From positions 1-64,000 of the forward strand of contig NZ_PVTH01000013.1 in NCBI RefSeq assembly GCF_003002875.1: a stretch of 64,000 nucleotides of DNA, read 5' to 3'. Below the pieces are notes generated by a model that saw only the letters and a program-made list of their open reading frames with translations, made no database searches and was not told the origin of the DNA. The stretch comes from Arcticibacter pallidicorallinus. Lineage in GTDB: Bacteria > Bacteroidota > Bacteroidia > Sphingobacteriales > Sphingobacteriaceae. Position 1 is the first letter of the stretch; each line of letters opens with the position of its first letter. This document shows positions 1 through 7,473 of the stretch, in pieces. The translations under genes and the position numbers were made by a program.

Positions 1-62
1 TTCCTCTTTTCAATCTCTCACTTAGCCTTGCGCCTCGCTTTCCCTTGTTCGTTTTGGGACTG

Positions 63-93
63 CAAAGATGGGAACTTTTTGTATTCCCTGCAA
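63..93 (-). promoter_or_regulatory. Bacteroidota-type promoter candidate firing off the left edge
   Basis: On the minus strand the box CATCTTTG (70-63) is one mismatch from the Bacteroidota -7 consensus TAnnTTTG. It is preceded by TTG (93-91) at 20 nt, the usual -33 spacing. The transcript would leave the window to the left, so its gene is unseen; the GCAGTCCC that follows is reminiscent of strong Bacteroidota promoters such as those of rRNA operons, but that is a guess. Confidence 0.45.
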
Positions 94-748
94 GTGTTTA
101 AGGCTTTTATTTTCATCTACAGGGGCTTTTCGGGGCAGCAGAGAGGACAGCGGCTTTGAAATCAGAAGATTATAAAGTGAAATTTGATCAAACAATTTTT
201 AGGGGGTGTTTGTAAAGGGGGTCAAAAGGGTAAGTGGATAGGGTTTGAGGATATAATATTGGGAGCTATATGTGCGATCCAGGCTCTGAGCGAAGAGAAA
301 GGAACCTTCATCTGATATAGCCTGGAAAGGTTATAGATATATAAAGCTTACCGTGTATAACAAGAAACAATGATCAAAGCAGGCGATCAGCCAAACGGAC
401 GAACGGCGGCAGGTTTCAGCTCCTCGAGCTCCCCGTATAGAAAGCTCTTGTTATTAACCTGGGTGCCTATGTTCCTCGTATTTATTTACAGGGCCTGTAT
501 CTATAATACCATTAATAGCGCTGTAATACTTTAACAGCAAACTGGCAAACTTTGCTGTATAGACAAAGCAAAGGTCGGGGAATCTTCGCGTCCAAAGAAA
601 GAAACCGTTCAATACTGCTACATGTACTTTTTAAGATAGGCCCAAAAACAGATTCGATCTGCACCTTTTTATATCTCCTTTATATAAACTCAAATTAACC
701 TCCATACACCCCCCTACCAACTTCGGCTTTTCTTCGCATTTTATCGAA

Positions 749-770
749 GCTGGTACGACGCTGGTACGAC
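749..770. repeat. Two perfect tandem copies of GCTGGTACGAC
   Basis: GCTGGTACGAC occurs twice head to tail, followed by a related CGTAC unit and preceded by a small hairpin (CTTCG 732-736 with CGAAG 745-749). It lies in non-coding DNA. The unit resembles the GGTGG/CTGGT-rich arms of the inverted repeat at 40059-40196. Confidence 0.7.
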
Positions 771-797
771 TTTCGTACGGAGCTGACAAGGCATTGA

Positions 798-900
798 TTA
801 ACCGTGATCAGAAGTGAATCCGAACAAGATGTGAAGCATCCTGACCTCGGCTTAACCATGATACAAAGGGGATCCGGATAAGAAGCGAAGCATTCCGGCC
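798..900. repeat. Imperfect ~49-nt direct repeat, period 54
   Basis: Two copies (798-846 and 852-900) begin TTAACC, share an ATCCG core and a GAAGCAT block, and end in CC. Roughly 70% of positions agree by eye. Extragenic and probably a dispersed intergenic repeat family; function unknown. Confidence 0.55.
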
Positions 901-941
901 TTTTTTACGAAATCAACAAACAGCTTAAAAAACAATATCCA

Positions 942-976
942 AAGAAAAAGAGGAACCACATAATGCAATTCCTCTT
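942..976 (-). terminator. Intrinsic terminator after the CoA-binding gene
   Basis: AAGAGGAA (948-955) pairs with TTCCTCTT (969-976). Read leftward the stem is followed by a T-rich tract (947-942), as expected for a rho-independent terminator of the gene ending at 1014. Confidence 0.6.
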
Positions 977-1013
977 CAACTAAAACTTCTTATTAACTAC
1001 TAAAGGCAATTCT

Positions 1014-1373
1014 TTAGTATTGCCCTGTCGATAACATCACCAACGTACAACCTTCCACCGTTTCAATACCTCGCTCGCGCGCCATCTGTTCAAGCTCATC
1101 ATTTTCCGTACCCGGATTAAATATGATCCTCTTAGGATTAGTCCCTAATATATAATCATACAACGGTGGCTGATTGCGGGTACCTATATAAAGAGTTACC
1201 GTATCAACATCCTGATGAAGTTCTTTTGCTTCCTCAATAGGAACTCCGGCAACATCTCCTTTCTTAATACCCACATTGACAATTTCATGTCCATGTCTTA
1301 CTAACTTATTCGAAGCGAGATACGCGTAACGACTTGAATCAGGCGTAGCTCCTAGTACTAATGTCTTTTTCAT
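1014..1373 (-). CDS. CoA-binding domain protein
   Basis: This 119-residue protein is a single Rossmann-type CoA-binding domain (YccU-like family). It shows the N-terminal strand and loop TLVLGATPDSSRY (residues 4-16), where a nucleotide would bind, and the family's late block IIFNPGTENDEL near residue 83. It has no signal peptide, so it should be cytosolic. The physiological role of these stand-alone domains is not known; binding of CoA or acyl-CoA is inferred from the fold. It is transcribed leftward, 43 nt downstream of the FAD oxidoreductase gene and possibly with it, and ends at a terminator. Confidence 0.75.
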   Translation of the reverse strand: MKKTLVLGATPDSSRYAYLASNKLVRHGHEIVNVGIKKGDVAGVPIEEAKELHQDVDTVTLYIGTRNQPPLYDYILGTNPKRIIFNPGTENDELEQMARERGIETVEGCTLVMLSTGQY

Positions 1374-1416
1374 CTTTATATAATTTATCAGGAAATAGAC
1401 TATCTCCTCTAATTAG

Positions 1417-2964
1417 TTATTTATACATCTCATATACAGCATCTGCACAATTCATGCCATCAATAGCTGCGGACACGATTCCTCCGGCATACCCAGCTCC
1501 CTCCCCGCAGGGAAACAAACCTATAGCATCGGGATGTTGTAAACTTGCCTTATCTCTGGGAATGCGGACGGGTGAAGAAGTGCGGGATTCTACACCTACG
1601 AGAATGGCCTCATTAGTAAAGTATCCCCTCATTTTTTTACCGAACGCAGGCAGAGCTTTCTTCAGCCTGGTGTATACTAATTCAGGCAGAACTTCCGTCA
1701 GATCTGTACTCCTCGTTCCAGGAAGATAGGAGTTTACAGGAAGATCCATGGAGACCCGGCCTTCTGCGAAGTCGACCATGCGTTGTGCAGGGGCGACCAG
1801 ACTCCCCCCTCCTGCCTGGTAGGCCTTCCTTTCTGCGTCGGCCTGAAAAGCGAGTAGCCTGAAAGGATCGTCGGGAGATCCGGGGACATCTTCCAGATTG
1901 ATTTGCACCACTGTGCCGGAGTTGGCAAATGGATTATTTCTTTTGGAGGGCGACCACCCATTCACGACGATCTCATTGAAATCTGTCGAGCAGGGAGCGA
2001 TGATACCACCGGGACACATACAGAATGAGAATACGCCGCGGTCGTTTACCTGTTCCACCAAACTATAATAAGATGGCGGAAGATACGGATCGCGAACCTC
2101 GCAATGATATTGGGCTTTGTCTATGAGCTGCTGGGGGTGTTCAATGCGCACACCCAGAGCAAAAGGCTTGGCCTCGATCTGCAAATCATGCTCGCGCATC
2201 AGATAATAGATGTCGCGGGCTGAATGTCCGGTTGCCAGGATCAATGCGTCTGCTTCGTGATTAGCGCCATCAGCGGTCTTAACTCCTTTTATATGTCCGC
2301 TTTTGAGGATAAAGCCGATGACTTTGGTATCAAAAAAGATTTCTCCTCCAGCATTGAGAATAGACTCGCGCATGGCGGTGATGATTTGCGGGAGCTTATT
2401 GGTTCCGATATGCGGACGGGCATCTACCAGAATATCTTCCGTAGCGCCATGTGCCACGAACGCCTTGAGCACATACTGCACATCTCCACGCTTATTGGAA
2501 CGGGTGTATAGTTTGCCGTCGGAGTATGTCCCCGCCCCTCCTTCACCAAAACAATAGTTGGATTCGGGATTAATCAGTCCCTCTTTATTAATGGCTGCCA
2601 GGTCGCGACGTCTTTGCTTAACATCCTTACCTCGCTCGATGATGACGGGTTTTAAACCCAGTTCGATACACCGCAAGGCTGCAAAAAGACCGGCTGGCCC
2701 CGCACCAACGATTAAAACAGCTTTTTTGTCGCTGACATTCGGATAGTTAACTGAAAAAACTTCAGGTGCGGGCATTTCTTCGAGGTAGACCTGCACCTTC
2801 AGGCGGTAAACGACCTGTTTCCCCCTTGCGTCTATAGAGCGTTTATGAATTTTAACGTGTTTGAGCTTCTGGCGGTTCACCTTGAGGGCAGTAGCAACTT
2901 TGTTATAAAGTATGTCAGCATCTGCCGTTTCGTGCGGAAGTAGCACAATTTCAATTTCTTTCAT
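1417..2964 (-). CDS. FAD-dependent dehydrogenase (COG2509-like)
   Basis: A 515-residue NAD(P)/FAD-dependent oxidoreductase. After an N-terminal domain of about 80 residues it has the dinucleotide-binding motif GAGPAG (87-92), then an ERG turn that would contact the ribose. Late blocks include FFPCGEGAGYAGG-type sequence near the C-terminus, typical of FAD-binding flavoproteins of the BaiN/COG2509 kind. The substrate is unknown. I place the start at 2964 (MKEIEIVLLP), not at an in-frame ATG at 3000: the -7 promoter box lies at 2998-3005, so an mRNA would not include the upstream codon. The leader is short and contains a stem-loop. Confidence 0.8.
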   Translation of the reverse strand: MKEIEIVLLPHETADADILYNKVATALKVNRQKLKHVKIHKRSIDARGKQVVYRLKVQVYLEEMPAPEVFSVNYPNVSDKKAVLIVGAGPAGLFAALRCIELGLKPVIIERGKDVKQRRRDLAAINKEGLINPESNYCFGEGGAGTYSDGKLYTRSNKRGDVQYVLKAFVAHGATEDILVDARPHIGTNKLPQIITAMRESILNAGGEIFFDTKVIGFILKSGHIKGVKTADGANHEADALILATGHSARDIYYLMREHDLQIEAKPFALGVRIEHPQQLIDKAQYHCEVRDPYLPPSYYSLVEQVNDRGVFSFCMCPGGIIAPCSTDFNEIVVNGWSPSKRNNPFANSGTVVQINLEDVPGSPDDPFRLLAFQADAERKAYQAGGGSLVAPAQRMVDFAEGRVSMDLPVNSYLPGTRSTDLTEVLPELVYTRLKKALPAFGKKMRGYFTNEAILVGVESRTSSPVRIPRDKASLQHPDAIGLFPCGEGAGYAGGIVSAAIDGMNCADAVYEMYK

Positions 2965-2966
2965 CG

Positions 2967-3005
2967 AAAAAAGCCGGGTTTTTATCCCGGACGGTAACAA
3001 AGGTA
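2967..3005 (-). promoter_or_regulatory. Promoter and 5' hairpin of the FAD oxidoreductase gene
   Basis: Minus-strand TACCTTTG (3005-2998) matches TAnnTTTG exactly. The predicted RNA start is followed at once by the stem CCGGG (2990-2986)/CCCGG (2978-2974) and a run of six T before the ATG at 2964. A clear -33 TTG is not seen. Confidence 0.55.
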
Positions 3006-3053
3006 TGAATTTTGACGTCTTAGATCTGAATCAAAAAATTTAACTTTAACATT

Positions 3054-3632
3054 ATGAGAAAACTAGTCTATACAATTGCAGCTTTATTTGCAGTCCTTTC
3101 TTTTTCGTCGTGCGGCTATAACAGCATGGTTCAGCTGGATGAGCAGGTACAGTCTCAATGGGCACAGGTACAGAACGTTTACCAAAGACGCGCAGACCTG
3201 ATTCCTAACCTGGTCAACACGGTAAAAGGAGCAGCGAACTTTGAAAAAGAAACCCTGACTCAGGTAATCGAAGCACGTGCTAAAGCTACGTCTGTTAATG
3301 TTGATCCTGACAAGCTGACCCCAGAAAACATAGAGAAATTCCAAAGTGCCCAGGGCCAGTTAAGCTCTGCCATCGGACGTTTGTTAATGGTTACTGAAAA
3401 CTATCCTCAACTAAAAGCTAACGCTAATTTCCAGGAATTGCAGGCGCAGCTGGAAGGTACTGAAAACCGTATCACCGTTGAAAGACAGAAGTTCAATGAA
3501 GTAACTCAACAGTACAACTCCAAGATCAGAACTTTCCCGAACAACCTGACTTCAGGCATGTTTGGATTTGAGAAGAAGGGATATTTCCAGGCTGAAGCCG
3601 GATCTGACAAGGCTCCTAAAGTCGAGTTTTAA
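3054..3632 (+). CDS. lemA: LemA family lipoprotein
   Basis: This 192-residue protein starts with a lipoprotein signal (SFSSC, Cys20), followed by the LemA core: QLDEQVQSQWAQVQNVYQRR, then DLIPNLVNTVKG, the most conserved block of the family, in a long helical region. LemA proteins are membrane-anchored helical bundles of unknown biochemical role. The gene opens a five-gene rightward operon with two TPM-domain proteins (8-nt gap to the next). LemA-TPM-TPM is a recurrent arrangement in Bacteroidota, which suggests envelope quality control, but that is inference. Confidence 0.9.
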   Translation: MRKLVYTIAALFAVLSFSSCGYNSMVQLDEQVQSQWAQVQNVYQRRADLIPNLVNTVKGAANFEKETLTQVIEARAKATSVNVDPDKLTPENIEKFQSAQGQLSSAIGRLLMVTENYPQLKANANFQELQAQLEGTENRITVERQKFNEVTQQYNSKIRTFPNNLTSGMFGFEKKGYFQAEAGSDKAPKVEF

Positions 3633-3640
3633 CAATCGCT

Positions 3641-4081
3641 ATGGGCAAGAAACCAGATTTATTTACGGACTTTGAACAAGAGCAGATCCGTATAGCTATT
3701 GAAAATGCTGAGAAAAACACATCCGGTGAGATCCGGATTTGTGCTGAACGCAACTGCCCTGAACCAAGTGCATTTGATCGTGCTGCGAACTATTTCCTTA
3801 AAATTGGAATGGACAAGACATCCCAGCGCAATGGGGTGCTTATTTATATTGCGACAGATGATCATAAGTTTGCCATCATTGGCGACGAGGGTATCAATAA
3901 GCAGGTGCCTGAGGGATTCTGGGATAGCACAAAGGAACGGATGATCGGCAAATTCAGAACTGGCAGCCTTGCTTCGGGTATCATCGAAGGCATAACTGCA
4001 GCGGGTGAACAGTTGCAAAAGCTGTTTCCGGTGCAAGACGGCGACAAAAATGAATTATCAGATGACATCTCGTACATCTGA
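3641..4081 (+). CDS. TPM-domain protein, soluble
   Basis: A 146-residue protein carrying one TPM domain: it begins with FTDFEQEQIRIAIENAEKNTSGEIRI and continues with NGVLIYIATDDHKFAIIGDEGI, the two conserved strands of the fold. There is no signal peptide or membrane segment, unlike its downstream paralogue. TPM domains have been linked to photosystem repair in plants and to a phosphatase activity; the bacterial role is unclear. It lies between lemA and the second TPM gene with gaps of 8 and 7 nt, so it is almost certainly co-transcribed. Confidence 0.85.
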   Translation: MGKKPDLFTDFEQEQIRIAIENAEKNTSGEIRICAERNCPEPSAFDRAANYFLKIGMDKTSQRNGVLIYIATDDHKFAIIGDEGINKQVPEGFWDSTKERMIGKFRTGSLASGIIEGITAAGEQLQKLFPVQDGDKNELSDDISYI

Positions 4082-4088
4082 TAAGAGA

Positions 4089-4892
4089 ATGAACAACATG
4101 AATGTAAAACAAGGTATTTTAATTGCATTAGCCTTTCTTTTAGTCAGCACAGGCCTTTTCGCCCAGGAGCTTCCTCCGAGGTCTAATACACTGGTGACTG
4201 ATTATACAAACACACTTTCCCCGGACCAGAAGGCGCAGCTTGAGCGCAAGCTCGTGGCTTTTAACGATACGTCGTCTACTCAGATCGCCGTGGTGATGAT
4301 TAAGTCGGTTGGCGTTTATGACATCGCCGACTATACCGTCAGGTTGGCAGAGAGCTGGGGTGTAGGACAGAAGGGTAAAAACAACGGAGTGGTACTCCTG
4401 GCAGCTATCGGCGACAGGAAGGTAACCATCCAGACTGGCTACGGTGTGGAAGGAGCACTTCCAGATGCAATTACCAAGCGAATTATCACGAATGAAATAA
4501 GACCGGCGTTCCAGCGTGGTGACTATTACACTGGGCTTGAGCGGGCGACCGATGCGATCATCTCTTATACTAAAGGCGAGTACAAAAGTGACAAGCCTGC
4601 AAGTAAAAGGTCCGGATCTAAAGGATTCCCTGTCGGCTTAGTCATCCTGATCGTTATCGTTATCGCGGTACTGAACAGAAGAGGCGGCGGCGGTGGCGGC
4701 GGCCGGGTGATCGGAAGTCGCGGTGGCGCGGATTTGCTATGGTGGACTATGCTGTCCGGAATGGCAGGTCGCGGTGGCCATGGCGGTGGTGGCGGCGGCT
4801 TTGGAGGAGGTGGATTTGGTGGTGGCGGCGGCGGCTTCGGAGGTTTCGGAGGTGGAAGCTTCGGCGGTGGCGGTTCAAGCGGCGACTGGTAG
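4089..4892 (+). CDS. Membrane TPM-domain protein with Gly-rich tail (YgcG-like)
   Basis: A 267-residue protein: signal peptide (cut near FAQE), TPM domain (about 25-170, with STQIAVVMIKS and KNNGVVLLAAIGDRKVTIQTGYGVEG), a membrane helix (GLVILIVIVIAV) and a tail of more than 50 residues made almost only of Gly, Phe and Ser. The architecture is that of the YgcG family. I place the start at 4089 (or 4098); a longer frame from 4005 overlaps the preceding gene and lacks a signal peptide at its start. The domain should face the periplasm, tail inside or in the membrane plane. The Gly tract makes a GC-rich stretch at about 4680-4890. Confidence 0.85.
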   Translation: MNNMNVKQGILIALAFLLVSTGLFAQELPPRSNTLVTDYTNTLSPDQKAQLERKLVAFNDTSSTQIAVVMIKSVGVYDIADYTVRLAESWGVGQKGKNNGVVLLAAIGDRKVTIQTGYGVEGALPDAITKRIITNEIRPAFQRGDYYTGLERATDAIISYTKGEYKSDKPASKRSGSKGFPVGLVILIVIVIAVLNRRGGGGGGGRVIGSRGGADLLWWTMLSGMAGRGGHGGGGGGFGGGGFGGGGGGFGGFGGGSFGGGGSSGDW

Positions 4893-4922
4893 CACTACCC
4901 CTAATAAATTAACTCACTCAAT

Positions 4923-5333
4923 ATGATTAGAAAAGATTTTATAGAAGCCGAGATTCAGAAGCTGGCTCAGGTGTTAGCAAAAATACTGGGACTGAAGAAC
5001 GACGGAAACGTTGATGAAGGGATTGATACCGCTTTTGAAGCACTGTCTGAATCTTTCGGCTTGAGTCGCGAAGATTTAGAACAGACTTCAGTTGAAGACT
5101 TCCAGAGTCATCTGGCAAGCAAAGCATATTCTCCGGAGAAACTGAATTTGATGGCTCAGCTGATGTTTGAGACGGTCTACCCATTTCAGGAAGTAGCGGA
5201 AACATTCCTGATCCTCCATAAAACGGCTGCCGTTATTAACCTGCTGGAAACGGAACATCGTCAGCAAAGTTTCGAGAACTTAGCCCGTCAGGAACAGATC
5301 AATTCGTTCTTAAACAACAGACAGTATGAGTGA
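4923..5333 (+). CDS. Conserved protein of unknown function (DUF6483-like)
   Basis: A 136-residue, acidic, mostly helical protein without signal peptide or membrane helix. It begins MIRKDFIEAEIQKLAQVLAKILGLK and has a weak TPR-like ending (TAAVINLLETEHRQQSFENLARQ). The N-terminal helix resembles DUF6483 proteins, from memory only. It lies in the lemA operon, 30 nt after the second TPM gene, and overlaps the NUDIX gene by 8 nt, which argues for translational coupling. No function can be assigned. Confidence 0.65.
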   Translation: MIRKDFIEAEIQKLAQVLAKILGLKNDGNVDEGIDTAFEALSESFGLSREDLEQTSVEDFQSHLASKAYSPEKLNLMAQLMFETVYPFQEVAETFLILHKTAAVINLLETEHRQQSFENLARQEQINSFLNNRQYE

Positions 5334-5874
5334 TCTGAAATGGGATAAAATATCATCCCGTTATCTGGTGAGAGAAAAGTGGGCGACGCTGCGAGTGGAC
5401 ACTTGCAAAATGCCCGACGGCACTCTGATCGATGACTACTACGTTCTGGAATATCCTGATTGGGTGAATGCGGTTGCCTTTACTGAAGACGACCAGGTAC
5501 TGCTGATCAGACAGTATCGCCATGGAGCTGAAGAAGTATTCCTGGAGATTCCCGGCGGCTGCATAGATGAAGGCGAGACACCGGAAGAGGCTGTCGTACG
5601 CGAACTTTTAGAAGAAACCGGATATGCGTTTGATTCCATAGAGAAGGTTGGAGAGGTTTATGCCAATCCCTCTACCGCTGCTAACCTTTCACATGCATTT
5701 GTTCTTCAGGGAGGCAGGAAGGTTCAGGAGCAACACCTGGATGGACGTGAGGAGATAGAAGTTCTTACCGTAAGTATTCCTGAACTTAAGGAGTTGCTTC
5801 TAAAGAACGAAATCAAGCAGGCCCTCCATGTAAGCGGCATATTCTTTGCACTGGCTAAATTGGGGAAACTGTAA
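5326..5874 (+). CDS. NUDIX hydrolase, ADP-ribose pyrophosphatase type
   Basis: A 182-residue NUDIX protein. The NUDIX box is complete at residues 78-100: G, five residues, E84, then REL and EETGY, so the metal-binding glutamates are present. The preceding VLLIRQYRHGAEEVFLEIPGG is the usual entry of the ADP-ribose/GDP-mannose pyrophosphatase (NudF/NudK) branch. It would hydrolyse nucleoside diphosphate sugars such as ADP-ribose in the cytosol. It closes the lemA operon: its start overlaps the preceding gene by 8 nt and a terminator follows at 5894. Confidence 0.88.
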   Translation: MSDLKWDKISSRYLVREKWATLRVDTCKMPDGTLIDDYYVLEYPDWVNAVAFTEDDQVLLIRQYRHGAEEVFLEIPGGCIDEGETPEEAVVRELLEETGYAFDSIEKVGEVYANPSTAANLSHAFVLQGGRKVQEQHLDGREEIEVLTVSIPELKELLLKNEIKQALHVSGIFFALAKLGKL

Positions 5875-5893
5875 TAACCGAAATTCATTGACA

Positions 5894-5933
5894 CAAAAAA
5901 GGCTATCTTTTAATTGAGATAGCCTTTTTTGCT
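5894..5933. terminator. Bidirectional terminator between nudix and dnaA
   Basis: AAAAAAGGCTATCTTTT and its partner AGATAGCCTTTTTT form a stem around AATTG. A-run on one side and T-run on the other fit termination of both the rightward NUDIX operon and leftward dnaA, whose stop is at 5954. Confidence 0.85.
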
Positions 5934-5953
5934 TGGGTAAGACGAGGTAAGAG

Positions 5954-7381
5954 TTAGCTCATCTTTAATTTCTTTTGAATGTCCTGAACATAGTTCTTGA
6001 ACTTCTTGTCTGTGTCTATAAGATCTTCAACTGTCTGGCATGCGTAGATTACTGTAGAGTGATCACGACCGCCAAAGAACTGACCGATAGATTTAAGTGA
6101 CGTTTTAGTGTGGCTCTTAGCAAGATACATCGATATCTGGCGGGCCTGTACAATTTCTCTCTTTCGTGTTTTAGACTTAACCATCTCGACCGGAACTTCG
6201 AAATACTCACAAACAAGCTTCTGAATGTACTCCATAGAGATTTCTCTGGAAGTGTGCTTAATGAAGTTCTTGAGCATGGATTTGGCCAGTGCCAGGTCGA
6301 TGTCCTTCTTGTTCAGCGTCGATTGTGCAAGTAACGACACCATTGCTCCTTCCAGTTCACGAACGTTATTGTCAATATTGTGTGCTACATACTCAATAAC
6401 CTCAGCAGGAAGTTCAATACCATCGGCATACATCTTCTTCTTCAGGATGGCCATACGGGTCTCCAGATCAGGTACCTGAAGGTCTGCTGAAAGTCCCCAT
6501 TTGAAACGGCTTAGCAAGCGTTCTTCTAAACCTGCCAGATCTTTAGGTGCCTTATCAGAGGTTAAGATAACCTGTTTGCCAGATTGATGAAGGTGATTAA
6601 AGATATGGAAGAAAATATCCTGTGTCTTTTCCTTACCGGCGAAATTATGCACATCATCCATAATGATAACGTCCATCGCCTGGTAGAAGTTCACGAAGTC
6701 ATTGATCGTATTGTTCTTTAATGAATCTACGAACTGCTGACAGAACTTTTCACATGATACATAGATTACTAATTTGTCGGGACTAGTTCTTTTAATCTCA
6801 TTCCCGATAGCCTGACCCAGGTGAGTCTTGCCAAGACCAACACCTCCATAAAGTAACAGGGGGTTAAAAGACGTTCCTCCGGGTTTCGCAGCAACAGCAT
6901 ATCCCGCAGAGCGTGCAAGACGATTACAATCTCCCTCTATAAAATTCTCGAAACAATAATTAGGATTGAGCTGAGGGTCTACCTGCAGTTTTTTAAGGCC
7001 AGGTATTACAAAAGGATTTTTGATATCCTTGTTCAGAGTCACCGCTACCGGTATAGACTGGTATTTGGCTTCCGATCCATTGCCTGTAGAAGGCATGTTA
7101 GTCGTGTACGGTTTATTGCTTGACGACTTCTCAACAACGATATTGTATTCCAGCCTGCCTTCATCACCAAGTTGCTTTTTTACGGTTTTACGTAAAAGAC
7201 CAACATAGTGCTCTTCAAGCCATTCATAAAAGAATAAGCTTGGCACTTGTATGGTAAGCACATTTCCCTCAAGACGCAATGCTTTTATTGGTTCGAACCA
7301 AGTCTTATAGCTCTGTGTTGGAATATTGTCTTTTATGATCTGAAGACATTGATTCCAAACGTTCGTACCAGTTTTTTCCAT
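5954..7381 (-). CDS. dnaA: Chromosomal replication initiator DnaA
   Basis: A 475-residue protein with the full DnaA plan: domain I (VWNQCLQIIKDNIPTQSYKTWFEPI), a linker, the AAA+ ATPase with Walker A GGVGLGKT (179-186) and Walker B VIIMDDVH, and domain IV with the DNA-binding signature GGRDHSTVIYACQ. It opens DNA at oriC. The start is MEKTGTNVWNQ at 7381; an in-frame ATG at 7483 would add 34 residues outside the family and overlap the neighbouring stop codon. I see no cluster of TTATCCACA boxes beside it, so oriC is probably elsewhere, as is common in Bacteroidota. Confidence 0.97.
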   Translation of the reverse strand: MEKTGTNVWNQCLQIIKDNIPTQSYKTWFEPIKALRLEGNVLTIQVPSLFFYEWLEEHYVGLLRKTVKKQLGDEGRLEYNIVVEKSSSNKPYTTNMPSTGNGSEAKYQSIPVAVTLNKDIKNPFVIPGLKKLQVDPQLNPNYCFENFIEGDCNRLARSAGYAVAAKPGGTSFNPLLLYGGVGLGKTHLGQAIGNEIKRTSPDKLVIYVSCEKFCQQFVDSLKNNTINDFVNFYQAMDVIIMDDVHNFAGKEKTQDIFFHIFNHLHQSGKQVILTSDKAPKDLAGLEERLLSRFKWGLSADLQVPDLETRMAILKKKMYADGIELPAEVIEYVAHNIDNNVRELEGAMVSLLAQSTLNKKDIDLALAKSMLKNFIKHTSREISMEYIQKLVCEYFEVPVEMVKSKTRKREIVQARQISMYLAKSHTKTSLKSIGQFFGGRDHSTVIYACQTVEDLIDTDKKFKNYVQDIQKKLKMS

Positions 7382-7473
7382 GAAGCTTTTTCTTAATAAT
7401 TTGATTTCCAGACGCTGCAGCGAAGATTTCGCTGGCCGTTTTGGAACATCGAATATTCGAAAAATTTCCTGCT

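Larger units (their letters stand above)
1..1013. other. Non-coding stretch with edge promoter and extragenic repeats
   Basis: No convincing gene lies in this 1 kb. It holds a leftward promoter candidate (63-93), an 11-bp tandem repeat (749-770), a roughly 49-nt imperfect direct repeat (798-846 and 852-900) and the terminator of the next leftward gene (942-976). The rest, about 100-720, shows nothing I can interpret. Confidence 0.6.

Noticed and set aside
1361-2746. Plus-strand frames opposite the FAD oxidoreductase
   Set aside because: Shadows of the minus-strand gene, which has clear family motifs throughout.
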